Assembly (NCBI GenBank): GCA_025201345.1
Contig: JAIXMG010000005.1
Coordinates: forward strand, 124,001 to 188,000
Length of the DNA: 64,000 bases
Origin: Thamnidium elegans
Lineage: Eukaryota > Mucoromycota > Mucoromycetes > Mucorales > Mucoraceae
Direction: 5' to 3'
Shown: positions 33,001 to 46,318 of the stretch, in pieces
How positions within the stretch are numbered: the stretch's first letter is position 1
Layout: the number at the start of each line of letters is the position of its first letter
Position numbers and translations under genes: made by a program
Notes under the pieces: generated by a model
The model's input: the letters and a program-made list of their open reading frames with translations, nothing else
Databases searched by the model: none
What the model was told of the DNA's origin: nothing

Positions 33001-36000
33001 AGTAAAGATCATGATATGTTTTTAACTGTATTGGATTACCCTATTCGTACATTTGTTGTACTTTCTCAAATCAATTGTGGTGTTTGGGTTAGAAATGGTT
33101 TTGCTATTCGTAACATGGTAAGTTATTTGACCCAGTCCCTTTTTTTTTAAAAAATAATAATAATAATACTAAAGCAAAACTTTCTCTCTAGTGTATTTCT
33201 TACAGAGATACCAATGTAAGAGAAAATACATTGGATTGTGATATTTACCTTATGCAAGTTGGTTTCACCGTCTGCAATAGCGACCAAATTTTGATGACCT
33301 TAATTGACCGTGCTCAACTCACAGATTGGTTCCGCGGAAAACCCGGAAAGAAATCCGTCTACGAAGCCAGTCAAAAGACATACATGGTCGAAGAATTCCT
33401 CAACTTACTTATCATTATTGCCACTGAACACTCCTACGCATCTGGTGCCACAGTAGAACAACGTATTCGCCAATCCATTATTCAATTCCTCGGTATTAAA
33501 AGCATGGCCTATTCTGAACTCTTAAAACTGATCCCTGAAAGCCTAAACGAACACGAATCATTTGAATCCGAATTAAACTTACTTGCCAACTTTAAAGCAC
33601 CTGATGGATTTAGTGATAAGGGACTTTACGAGATTAAACCTGAATACGTTGACGAAATGAACCCTTATTTCTGGCATTATACTCGTAACGAACGTGAAGA
33701 AGCTCATAATGTTTTAAAGAAACGTTGGAACCAACTTCATCCCAATGAAAAGTTAGCCGACAAAGATGAATTTTTGCTTGTACCTAAAACAAATCGTATC
33801 GAATCTGGTCCATTTAGACACTTGGGCAAATTTTTACACTCCCACACACTTTGTCAAATCATTGTTTATTCTTTATGTGACGCTAAATTCCACAAGGAAT
33901 CCAAGAGTGATACTATCTTGGACGAGGCTCTTTATTTAGGTATGCTTGCTGTCACAGACCAAAACAGTACTGCGAGTGAATTAGCTGCTATGAACGTCAA
34001 GGGTAAATACAGAGCTGATATTCTTGTAGATGAATCAAATACCATAAACTTTATTGATTATGCTGTTACTGACGAATACGCTATTCAAATCAACGAGATT
34101 GAAATGGTTCGTTCTTCTTTGTTGGTTGTTCTTTTACGCTGTATGAACGATACCGAATTAGAACACGCTCATAAACGTATATCATTTATTGTCGATAAAA
34201 TTGAACAAAATGGTTCTGATAAAGCTAGGAACATTATTGCTGAATGGAAAGAAAGAAAGGCATTAGAAATCAAATGTAGTTCCGTTGCAGGTGGTGATGG
34301 TATGTCTGAATACGAACGTAAAAAAGCTGCTGCAAAAGCACGCCAAGCTGCCATCATGTCTCAATTTGCCAACGCTCAAACTAAATTTATGGAAAAACAT
34401 TCGGATCTTTACAAGACCGAAGATGAAGATATTGCTGATGTTTATCAAGAAATTTCAACAGCCAATAACGATACAACTTCAGATGATGAGTTAGAAATTG
34501 TTCGTAAATGTCATTTCCCTGCAGATACTTGTATTGTCTGTCAAGAAGAATTAGACGATACAAAATTATACGGTACATTGGGTCTTATTCAACGTTCAAA
34601 CACACAAAGATATGCTGTTATGGATGATAAAGAAGTATTAGCCGATATTTTGGAATCAAGTAACCTTGCAAACCCTTGGGCGCCTAAAGAAGATACATCT
34701 CCTCCATTTACTGGTTTCCCTACCGAAGCTCACAGATCAGGTCTTGATATTTCCTCATGTGGTCATTTAATGCATTCTGAATGTTTCGATACATATCAAA
34801 AATCCGTTGATAACCAAATCTTGAGCGAACTCAGTAGACTTTTCCCATTATCCCTGACACCAAAGAGTCGATTCCTTTGTCCATTATGTAAAGCACTAGG
34901 TAACGTTCTTGTACCTGTAGTTTGGAAAGGTAAAACCGAAGCCTATCCTGGTGTCATGGCTCCTACTTCACCTTACGCTAGTTTTGGAAAGTCAATCAAG
35001 GACATCTTAACCGATTTAGAAACCAAAATTAAACTTGTACCTGGTTCATTTGATGAAGAAGTACCGTTTTCTTGTGACAACGACCCTAATTTAATAATTA
35101 GTGATCAAACGAAATTGAAACAAATTTATAACAAGTTAATGAAAACCATTCGATCTACTTCACTTGGAAGCAAGACCTCACTTGATACTGCATTAAATTT
35201 GTATGATTCAATTCAAGAATTACAAGACATGTATGCAGATACAATCTCTGCTTTTGAAATTGCTCAAAGAGGTATTGAAGGTACACGTGCTAGAGATTTA
35301 ACTGCAGAGCATACCGGTACTTTTATTGATGATGTCCCAAATACATCTCAATTACTTCTCAAGATCTTGGGTATGACTAATTTACTTATTCCTAAATTAA
35401 TGAATTCTCCTTGGCAAACTGAAGAGCGTTGCATCAATGAAAAACTTGCTCTCAAGGCCTTAAATCAATTTATGCCTGGTAATGTAAACGAACCTTCTGT
35501 ATTAGAAAAAACAAGTGCAGATCCCATGTTATGCGATGACCCCTTTAGAACTTTCGTCCGTTTAAGTTTCTCTGTGACTCAAGACTCCTCTGTTATTGAA
35601 CCTCATCACGTATTACGTTCGGTTTATCTTGCTGAATTAACAAAGATTATTATTTTACTTGTCGACAGCGTCAACAGTAACGATAAACTCTTACAGGACC
35701 CCAAAATCAAAAACCTATTGGATACTCTTAACAGTGATCAACGACAAGCAGTTGGTTCAGAAAGTATTCAACAATTTGCAACCTATGTTTGTGGGTTATT
35801 AAATGTACCTCAAGAAAAGACGGATCATTTCTTCAAGGCAGTTAATCCTGGAGCTCTTATTGCATTAGTCCGTACATTTGCATTACCATTCCTTCGTAAA
35901 TCTCTTTTACTTATGGTTGTTCAACACGGTTTTATTCCACAAAACCCAACTGATGAAATGATAGATGAAAAGAATGAATTTGATCACCTTTTGGATATAT

Positions 36001-36642
36001 TAAGATTACCTACACTTGAATCCACTTTTGAATTAGCTTCCTTTGAACAAGCCTTATTAACTGCATGGTGTACAGATTACTTAAATCACAAACAAGATAA
36101 TATCAAACTTGCTTTACCAACTAAATTGAAAATGGTCACTTTACCTTATCGTTTAGATCAGTTAATTGATGAAAGTTCAAAGCGTCCTTGTCGTAAATGT
36201 AAGACAGTACCAGACCATTCTGCTATTTGTTTGATCTGTGGCACCTTTGTTTGCGCACATCGCTTCTGTTGTACAGAAGGAAACAAAGGTGAATGTAACA
36301 CTCACATGAAGACGTAAGTTATACAAACATACATACATACGTATAAAGAAAAAATATTTAAATACATTTTTTTCTAGTTGTGGTGGTGAAATAGGTATCT
36401 ATATCATGATCAAAGAATGCTACTTATTATTATTACACGATAACGGTGGAAACATCATGAGTGCACCTTATCTTGATAGTCATGGAGAAGCAGATATTCA
36501 CTTTAAACGTGGTGCCCCACAATTCCTTAATAACAAACGATACGAACAAATCAGACAAATGTGGTTAAACCAATCTATACCATCATTTGTAAGAAGAAAA
36601 ATGGAAGCTGCTTACAGTGGAACTATTTGGGAGACTTTTTAA
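30040..36642 (+). CDS. UBR1: E3 ubiquitin-protein ligase UBR1 (N-recognin of the N-end rule pathway)
   Basis: Recognises destabilising N-terminal residues and, with a Rad6-type E2, ubiquitinates substrates for proteasomal degradation. Exons: 30040-30401, 30477-33117, 33192-36313, 36378-36642; in frame, 2129 residues, close to fungal and animal UBR1. Domains: a UBR box at about 107-175 (CGHLFKKGESVYRCRNC, CMVCSKCF-like CVMCSKCFHATNHDGHD, GCCDCGD), for basic N-termini and cut by intron 1; a ClpS-like N-domain at about 262-320 (SCILWNDEKHSFNEVI), for bulky hydrophobic N-termini; an acidic linker at about 420-500; a RING with a long insertion from CIVCQEE (about 1448) through CGHLMHSECF to CPLCKAL (about 1565); and the C-terminal UBR autoinhibitory domain (CRKCKT about 2001, CLICGTFVC, then CGGEIGIY). 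All zinc ligands I can follow are intact. Confidence 0.96.
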
Positions 36643-37556
36643 AATAAAAAAAGACATTTTGATCTAATATAAAAATTACTGAAAATAAAGTACGCATTCT
36701 ATCTATTATATCTAAGCAAACTGTAAACACTTGGTGTTAGAAAGAAGTGAGTAATTTAAATAAAGATGAGTGTAATGATATTTGACCAACAGGCTGATTA
36801 CTGATTTATTAAAAGTAAAATGCATGAAAAAAATGTAAAAACTTCGTTTTCATAATTGGTAAAGTATATTGAATTTTGAAGACTGATACTTCCTGAAAAC
36901 CGAAAGCTTTTGCATTCTACCTGATTTGTACATTTTTTATTTATAGGTAAACAACGCTGGATTCGAATTAGTCGTTTCATTCCTATACTTTTATTAATAA
37001 CATCTTCTTGGGCAAAGTGCGACGCATTACTTTTTATTTACAGTGATTACTGCAGTTTTAAGCGAACTGTATTCGTTTGCATCAGAATACCACACGAATC
37101 AGCTCCCTTCGAAACGATGTACACATATAAAATGATAGTTTGCTTGTATAAGAATTCATTTTTGAAAAGAAAAGAAAAAACGATAAAAAAAGATATTTTA
37201 TCAAAATTATACTACGGTTTTTTTTTTCGCACACTGGTATTTAATCATCAATAGAAGAAAAACTCGTTATATTTAATTCCTTTTTTCGATCGACCGTGCA
37301 AATAGAACCGTGCTTCAAGAATTTCCCAAACGAAAGAAAAAAAAATTATTCATCCAAACTATCCGTCCAGCTAAAATAAAAAAAGCATTGTTTGTCGTTC
37401 CAGTTGTCTCTACTTCTACTTCCGGTGTGATATTATGCTCTCTGAGCCACGCTTTATTCTCTTTTTTAATAAATACATAAAATAATAAACTTCAATTACA
37501 AAACTTTTGGATAAATAATTTTTTACTGTTTTAATAACCTAAAATAAAAAAAGCTA
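36643..37556. other. Intergenic region with dispersed repeat
   Basis: Downstream of UBR1 and of the convergent DUF1764 gene. A short minus-strand stretch (36980-36910, MKRLIRIQRCLPINKKC, then TNQ and a GTAGAA donor-like site) looks exon-like but stands alone. A dispersed repeat copy is listed separately. Otherwise nothing recognised. Confidence 0.4.
37085..37235 (+). repeat. Dispersed repeat, copy 3 of 4
   Basis: Contains ATACCACACGAATC, GCTCCCTTCGAAACGATG, TTTGCTTGTATAAGAATTC and then ACTACGG with a T run and CACACTGGTATTT. It aligns best with the copy near 41812, which has ATACCACAGGG, GCTCCCTTTGAAAAAGATG, TTTGCTTGTAA and ACTAC with a T run and CACACTCGTATTT. Confidence 0.6.
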
Positions 37557-38312
37557 TTAATTATCTTTTCCAAATATATCGTTAGTTGTGTACTTACAAC
37601 ATTTGCAATCGAAAGGACATTCGGGTGTATCTAAACCGTTACCAATATTTAAATCCTTAACATCGTAAAGAGGATAACCATCATCTGTAGTACGGTCTAC
37701 GTAAAAATAAAATAAAAAAAAAAGTGTCAAAAAATCCATAATCCTCCTTGTTACTTTCTTCACTTACTTGTCTTTTTAATGCCTTTGGAATCAGCAAAAT
37801 CATCGTCAAAAGTTGGTGGAGGGGCTGCACGCTTTTGAGGAGTCATTGTATTTTTGACAGCTGCCAATTCAGCAAACACGACTTCCTCTACCTTCTTCAC
37901 TTGTTCCTCCGTCATTTCTTCCTCTTCCTCTTCCTCTTCTTCCTCTTCTTCTACTTTCTCTTCTACGACATGTTTAGATTTCTTTGCAGCCTTTCTCTTT
38001 GCACTCTTTGAAATAACAGGTTCCTTCTTTTGTGTGGTTTCATCCTCTTTAATGGATTTTGTGTTAAATATATCATCGATTTCAGAGGCATCTGTAATCT
38101 TTTTATTACTAAAGATATCCTCGATTTCGTCTGCTCCAGCTTTCACGCTTCTTCCCTTTCTGAGCGTCTGGATTTTATGGATACCTGCGTCCTTGGCTCC
38201 TTTTTTACTCTCCTTTTTTGTATTAGTTTTCTTTTCTATTTCAGGATGAGTTAGCCGACTGTTTTCTCGAGGAGTGCGAGTGTCACTTTTTACCTGCAGC
38301 GTGTTTTCCCAT
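37557..38312 (-). CDS. DUF1764 family protein
   Basis: Exons: 38312-38294, 38235-37768, 37696-37557; in frame, 208 residues. The first exon is only 19 nt (MGKHAA plus one base). I chose this ATG, with a GTAAAA/ATAG intron, because it enters the Lys-rich stretch EKKTNTKKESKKGAKDAG in frame and no ATG exists in the open frame further up. DUF1764 features: EIDDIFNTKS and EIEDIFSNKK segments, a Lys/Glu-rich middle with a run of about 13 acidic residues, a short FADSKGIKKT link, and the conserved C-terminal TTDDGYPLYDVKDLNIGNG then CPFDCKCC. The family is small, eukaryotic, basic and probably nuclear, without an established function. It is divergent with the next gene, with 197 bp between start codons. 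Confidence 0.85.
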
Positions 38313-38509
38313 TCTAGTTTATGCAATAGTTTTTAACAAGAAAAACAAGAATAAAAAAAAAAAAAAAAAAAAAGAAAAAAAACTCCAAGTCGGAAAAGGG
38401 GGAAGGAAAAAAGGTCACTTTAATAAAGTCACAAAAAAAAAGAAAGAAAAAACGATACATACAATACGCATACAAAAAAAGGCTTTATTCTCTCTAAAGT
38501 TTTTGACAT

Positions 38510-39145
38510 ATGGAAGTAAAGCAAGCGTTTGAATATTTCAAACTATTAGAACAACAATTTTGGAAGAAATTAAATGAGAGTACAGTAGAATATATTACTT
38601 TTCAAGGCGATTTGAAGCCTGAAGATATGTTATTATATGGAGAATTCGGGTTTGCCTTAATAGGCCTTAAACCTAGTGTACTAGTTGAGTTTCGTCATGA
38701 AAAAGTCAATATACTTTATTTAAAAACTGTTATTCAACCTGTATTATTTGCATTGAAAGAGAAGACTTTAGATTATCATGTTATAAAAGATATCAAAACT
38801 CCAGAATCAGACTTGAACGGTTGTATATTGATTTATTCTATCTCTATGGTTACACGTTTGACAGCTCTGTCAAATTTGTTGCTAGGTAGCCCGGGATTTA
38901 TACCAGAAGATACGATGGCAACGCTATTAGATTATCCTGGACATTTACCCAATTCAGAAAAAGAAAGACCAACGATGAAATCGGTTATTTATTTCCATAA
39001 CCAAGGTAATAATCAAGAATTAACTGTCTTAACTTCGTTTGCCATTCAAAATTGTGAGAAAGACAAGACTTTAGAACACTTTAAACAATATTTTAGAGCT
39101 TGTAAAGATAAATTAGATATCGATTTAAAATTGTTAATGCAGTAA
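38510..39145 (+). CDS. Conserved-looking protein of unknown function (211 residues)
   Basis: Single exon starting at the ATG at 38510, after an A/T-rich leader. Natural codon use throughout. The protein has a helical N terminus (MEVKQAFEYFKLLEQQFWKK), a central part with GEFGFALIGLKPSVLVEF, and a segment LLDYPGHLPNSEKER before VIYFHNQGNNQELTVLTSFA. No signal peptide or transmembrane segment. The DYPGxLP segment resembles fungal proteins annotated only as hypothetical; I cannot name a domain. A poly-T tract of about 33 bp follows the stop. Confidence 0.75.
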   Translation: MEVKQAFEYFKLLEQQFWKKLNESTVEYITFQGDLKPEDMLLYGEFGFALIGLKPSVLVEFRHEKVNILYLKTVIQPVLFALKEKTLDYHVIKDIKTPESDLNGCILIYSISMVTRLTALSNLLLGSPGFIPEDTMATLLDYPGHLPNSEKERPTMKSVIYFHNQGNNQELTVLTSFAIQNCEKDKTLEHFKQYFRACKDKLDIDLKLLMQ

Positions 39146-39184
39146 AAAAATATTTATAATAAACCGGACTTTTAACCCCTGCCG

Positions 39185-39217
<33 letters not shown>

Positions 39218-39285
39218 CGAAAATAATTTTGATTGAAATTACTGAGTGCTGAAGGCAAGTTTGAAAAACCTCCTCTTTTATTGAA

Positions 39286-39736
39286 ATGGTGAGTTAGCCA
39301 TAGTACAGTTGGATAAAAATACAATATAAGACGAGTATGAAGACAATGCAAGAGTAGAATTATGTTATATATATGGATCGATTAACGTTGGATGGATGAT
39401 TTTTTTCCTTAATGGATGGATACATTTATATACAACTATTCACTTTTTTTTTTTTTCTAAAAAACATTTTAATTTACAACTATAACATGATTCTCTTCAT
39501 TGCTCGATTCTACTTCTCTTATTGTTTTTTTTTCTTTCTGCAAGCCAACGAATATATTAATGTACAGTGATATTAAACTATTTTCTTTTTAGCCTACCAG
39601 ACTTCATCACAACAGAAAGAAGCGTGGACACGTCTCAGCCGGTCACGGTCGTGTTGGAAAGCACAGAAAGCATCCTGGTGGTCGTGGTCTTGCTGGTGGT
39701 CAACATCATCATCGTATCAATATGGATAAATACCAT

Positions 39737-39768
<32 letters not shown>

Positions 39769-40092
39769 ATTCCATTTGAAGAACAACGTCAACTGGCGTC
39801 CTATTGTCAACCTCGACAAGATCTGGACTCTTGCCGGTGAAGGTGTTCGTGAGAAGTACAAGAACACTGAAAAGGTTCCCGTTATCGATACTCTCCAAAA
39901 GGGTTACGGTAAGGTTTTGGCCAAGGGTACCATTTCTCAACCCGTCATTGTCCGTGCTCGTTTCGTCTCTGCTCTCGCTGAGAAGAAGATCAAGGCTGCC
40001 GGTGGTGGTATGTATTTTAAAAAAATTAAATCATTGAACTATATTCTAACTATTTTTTTTTTTTTTCTCTAGTTGTTGAGCTCATTGCTTAA
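39286..40092 (+). CDS. RPL28: 60S ribosomal protein L28 (uL15, L27a)
   Basis: Large-subunit protein near the peptidyl-transferase region. Exons: 39286-39288, 39593-40007, 40073-40092; in frame, 145 residues (family 148-149). The first coding exon is only the initiator ATG, followed at once by GTGAGT. A 304-nt intron, the longest inside any gene of this window, separates it from [19 protein letters not shown]. Further landmarks: [34 protein letters not shown] and [14 protein letters not shown]; the last six residues (VVELIA) come from exon 3. GC content is clearly higher than its neighbours, with codon use typical of strongly expressed genes. ATG-splitting first introns are common in fungal ribosomal-protein genes and may enhance expression. 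Confidence 0.96.
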
Positions 40093-40629
40093 ATATTTTA
40101 ACTTCTTTTAAAATAAATCAATAAACTCTCTGTTTTTATAATATCATAAATATCGGCTGTAAATTTGAAGACTCATCATATTACTGCCTTTTATAAAAAC
40201 AGTTTTAAAATGAATTATGTAACCAACTCTCAATTATTTGAATAACCCTATCGCTAACGCAAGACCATGAGATCTGCTAAATTATTATATGCTACTTTTT
40301 TTTAAATAGAGTGTGTATTAAGAATTCCCAAAAATGATTGGTCATTGGTTGATATTATTTAGCAGAATTTCTTTTGGGAAGTAATACGCTAACTTTTTTT
40401 TTAAAAATCAGTTGGCACTAAAAAAAAATTAATAAGCTATTGGAGCCACTTAGTTTTGGTAGTCTTGAAAGAAGATTAAAAAATTGATAACAAAGTATCT
40501 GTTAAGTTTTACCGCTAGACTAACCAAATGCACAATATCATTGGCTCCAAAAAAAAAAAGGGTCAAATCGCAAGTTTTTCTTTAACTACTTCACATCTAT
40601 TATACTTCATTTGATCATAACAATGCTTT

Positions 40630-40963
40630 CCTACTCGAGATATTGAAATTGCAACTAATGTTGCTGTTAGGTTTTTGGAAATTAAAAGAGCCTCCAAGAT
40701 TAGAAAGCTATCAATTACTTAAGTGAACTTTATAAAGGTGATCCAACACTGGAGAGGCCCATGACACATAGACATTTATTGAAAGGTACGGAAATTGTTT
40801 TTTTAAAACATCAAAATTCCAAACTTAGTATATGTAGTCAAAATTGGGCAAAGCATGCAAAATTCGTGGTGGAAATCCCAAAAAAGCCCTCAACATTAAA
40901 AGAATCTTCAAATAATATATACTTTTTAAAAAAGTTATCAGGCGTACTTTTTGTTTTCGACTA
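40630..40963 (+). pseudogene. Decayed coding fragment, product unknown
   Basis: Plus-strand reading from about 40709 to the stop at 40963: ELYKGDPTLERPMTHRHLL, then KGTEIVFLKHQNSKLSIC, NWAKHAKFVVEIPKKP and KKLSGVLFVFD. A preceding piece (IEIATNVAVRFLEIKRAS, about 40637-40700) is in another frame, separated by a frameshift or undetected intron. Coding-like composition, but no start, no family and no intact structure seen. Confidence 0.35.
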
Positions 40964-41039
40964 ATCATATCATTTATAAAAGTTCCTAACCTTTTTTTTT
41001 ACCTAATGCGAAAAACAAAAGGAGCGTTTCATTAGTTTC

Positions 41040-41578
41040 TTTTTTTTATTGGCCAATAATAAAATGAATAAATTTCGTTAGATTGACATTGACGCCCTCC
41101 TTAATTATGACAATGAGCGTTTTTTCTAAAGAAGTTCTACCCATTGAAATAGTATCACTATTTAATAGCTTATGCCTGGTGAATATCTCGATGTTGTAGC
41201 CAATAGTTATCTACAACGGTTTCTTTTAAATTTTTGTGATTATATTTTAAAGAGCAATTAATACCATTGTTTTTTTTTTCTTGTTGCTTGACAAAATTAC
41301 ATACACCATTTGAATTTGTGCCCAAGTGTTACATATTATATACCTTGGCAATCACCAATAGTGTTTTCAGCAATAATTACTTTTCTCTTCTTTTCATAAT
41401 CTCTATTTTCAATCAATACTTCAGCGTTGGTATCAACACTAGCAAATACGTATCTGCATAAGGTTTTTGTTTTTAGTTTGTACTCTTGCGGAGAAAGAGA
41501 CTTTTGTTTTGCAGCTATTGATTCAGTTGGGTCAGATTTGTGGATATAACCAACAGTAACATATTGTGTTGTGTTGTT
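41040..41578 (-). pseudogene. Decayed gene, exon structure partly preserved, product unknown
   Basis: An exon-like stretch of 235 nt, 41578-41344, starts after a GTTAG acceptor and ends at a GTATAT donor. It reads NNTTQYVTVGYIHKSDP, then SLSPQEYKLKTKTLC, VDTNAEVLIENRDYEKK and IIAENTIGDCQG. Downstream, after a GTTGTAG acceptor, DNYWLQHRDIHQ leads after one frameshift into NSDTISMGRTSLEKTL and VNVNLTKFIHFIIGQ stop (ending near 41050). The VGYIHKSDP start vaguely recalls the VGYIRVS opening of serine recombinases, but nothing else supports that. Upstream exons were not found. Confidence 0.42.
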
Positions 41579-41811
41579 CTAACGAGGTATCTAAATTGAT
41601 TAATATTACTTAAATACTCCCATTTGAAGTCTCGCAAGCTAGTATCCGCTACATTGTATGTTCTGCCTAGAGGCAGCAGTTACAACGATATACATGGTTA
41701 TTATATCGTTGAATCGATTCAACGATTATATGCTACACACATATTTTCCTTTTGAAGATGCGGCAATTTTTTATTTATATTGTCAAATTACACGGTCGAT
41801 TGAAAATATGT

Positions 41812-41950
41812 GAACCATACCACAGGGAAAAAGCTCCCTTTGAAAAAGATGTAGACATACGATATTAAAAAAAAAATACTTTGCTTGTAACTATAAAAAA
41901 AAAGATTGATAAACTACTTTTTTTTTTCTCATCACACTCGTATTTGTAAG
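41812..41950 (+). repeat. Dispersed repeat, copy 4 of 4
   Basis: See the copies near 6890, 10940 and 37085. This copy keeps the CCACAGGGAAAAAGCTCCC and TTTGAAAAAGATGTAGACAT blocks. The distal AAGAATTC core is replaced by an A run. Confidence 0.55.
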
Positions 41951-44205
<2,255 letters not shown>

Positions 44206-46105
44206 ATAGATTCTCTCTCTTTTTATTATTATTATTATGATTAATTAAAATAAATAAATAAATATATTTCCCTCTTTCTTTTCTTCCCCTTCATTCTTTG
44301 TCATAATCTTGTTGCTGCGTAAAAAAAAAAAATAATATATAATAATCATTCGTTAAAAAGTAGAAAGCAGTGCGCTTTTTTAAAATCGTCGAAAAAGCAG
44401 CTTTTCACTGCAGTCATTTCAATAAATTATGTTGTCCGGTCCGAACAAGAATATCTCGTGTACGAACAAGAAGTGTAGGACATTTACACAACTGTCACTT
44501 TATTTTTATTCAAGACTAACCCGTAGTATGTAAAATATCATTCTGCGTCACAACTCATTATGATATCATTTATCACCACCGCCTCAATAATAACCACACA
44601 CACATAATTTTTTGATGCAGTATCTATATACTTTTTCTGCAAAAATATCGCTTTAGCAACAAACCTCCTCAACGGTCATATTATGAAACAAACCTGTAAA
44701 GCAACTATTTGATCGTCTCTCTCCCGTAAGGTCCGAAACAAAAAAACAAAAAAATTAGTTTCGAACACGAAATAAGAAATAGTTATTCGGCTTAGTACGA
44801 GTTTTCATTACTAGTATAAAATTTTCTATTATAATATAAATATATGTGTGTGGGTTCCCCTCATATTGTCTCAAGTTACCCTCCTCCCCCTCCTCAATGA
44901 TTTAAATAAAGGCCCTTTATTTATAAATAAATTAAAATGTTTCCTAGCATTATTTTTAATTATATAAATTACTACTTGGTTGAAATAGTAAGCCGAGGAT
45001 TGAAAAAAAAAAACCAATGTATATATATATATATAAAAGATATGCGGACATTTTAATATAACTCTGAATATAAGAACGAGTTTTTGTAGTTATAATGTAC
45101 TACCCAAAGTTGAATTAGTTGGTTATTTTTCTTTAATATCACACTTGCTTTCGGGTAGTTGACTTCGACCTTGCGCCTCCCTTTTGCTTTTCTCAAGCAG
45201 TTACCAGACAGAACAAACATGCTTTTTAAACCTTGGATCAAAACCTTAGCCTCGACAGTAACAAAAGCGAGCATGCGACTTTTTAACTTTTTGGCTGGGA
45301 AACCAAAAAGTGAATTTAGAACTAAAGCGAACAATTATGGGAGCTAGCCAAAACCCAATGTTTCAGTTAGTTTAGTGTAACATGAGAAAGAGGAGGAGGT
45401 AAAAATAAGGCTCCAAGAAAATAATAATTAAACGGTCTATTAATGGAACAAAAACACGCAATGTGGTAAGTGCACAGAACAATGAAAATTTTATTTTATT
45501 AGTATTAACCTACGATTAAGAGGTACTATTACAATGACTTTTAGTAATACACGCATTCATCGCGTGGGTCACGCTAAAAAAAAAAAAAAAAATTATTGTG
45601 CACCTAAACACGTGTACGTTTATGGAATAATATTCTTTAATGTACAGTAAGAGATTGTTTACTTTTTTTCTGTAAATAAAAGCACTGACATGTAAAAAAA
45701 AAAAATTACTTTTTTTTTTTAAAAAAAAAACGCTGGGTCTATTGAGTTTTTTTTTTGCATGCTGCATGTTTTATGTGCCAAGTGTAATGTGGTCTATGGG
45801 ATGGGGCTTAAATAAGGGGGTTAAGAAATCTCCATATAGATTGATAGAACCGATTCGATCAAAGCACATTAATTGATAACGCACATTCCAATATAAAAGT
45901 CTCATCAATTAAATAAAACACGCGTTATTACATGTGGTCGTTTTGGTTATTTTTTTTTTCTTGCAGTAAAAAAAAAAAAAGGTTGTTTATTATGTTACAT
46001 AAACAGTAATGTTTCTCTCTCTCTCTCTCTCTCTCTGTGGCGAATAAGCGCAATTAAGTATGGCCAATGCACATGACTTGGATGTTAGTATAAAACTCAG
46101 ATCTA

Positions 46106-46146
<41 letters not shown>

Positions 46147-46318
46147 AAAGTCGTACAACGTTGTCATGACCACATTTGGTCGTTGTTGTCAGTTTATAAA
46201 ATTTGGCTTAAAAAAAAAAATTCTTTCTTCCACTTTATCTCTCATAATCTTTTTTCTTTTTCGCTTTTTTTTTTTTTTACGTGTCAGTTTCTTTTTAAGA
46301 AAGAAAAGGAAAAGAAAA
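44206..46318. other. Intergenic region, microsatellites and one orphan ORF
   Basis: Contains a CT dinucleotide repeat (about 46015-46036) and a poly-A tract of about 35 bp (46110-46144). A minus-strand ORF at 45334-45053 (93 codons, with PAKKLKSRMLAFVTVEAKV) is locally richer in G/C than its surroundings. It has no recognisable domain and no clear start signals. The final 150 bp before 46319 are T-rich promoter or leader DNA. Confidence 0.4.

Noticed and set aside
37760..38326. Single long reading frame as the start of the DUF1764 gene
   Set aside because: It has no ATG at its head (only TTG). A 19-nt exon MGKHAA with a standard intron gives a proper start and keeps frame.
41344..41578. Serine recombinase identification from the VGYIHKSDP segment
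   Set aside because: Only a short resemblance to the VGYIRVS start; no catalytic serine context or downstream motifs were seen.
45053..45334. Minus-strand ORF of 93 codons as a gene
   Set aside because: Open and locally GC-richer, but no recognisable domain, no supported start or splice structure and no neighbouring context. Left as an orphan ORF.
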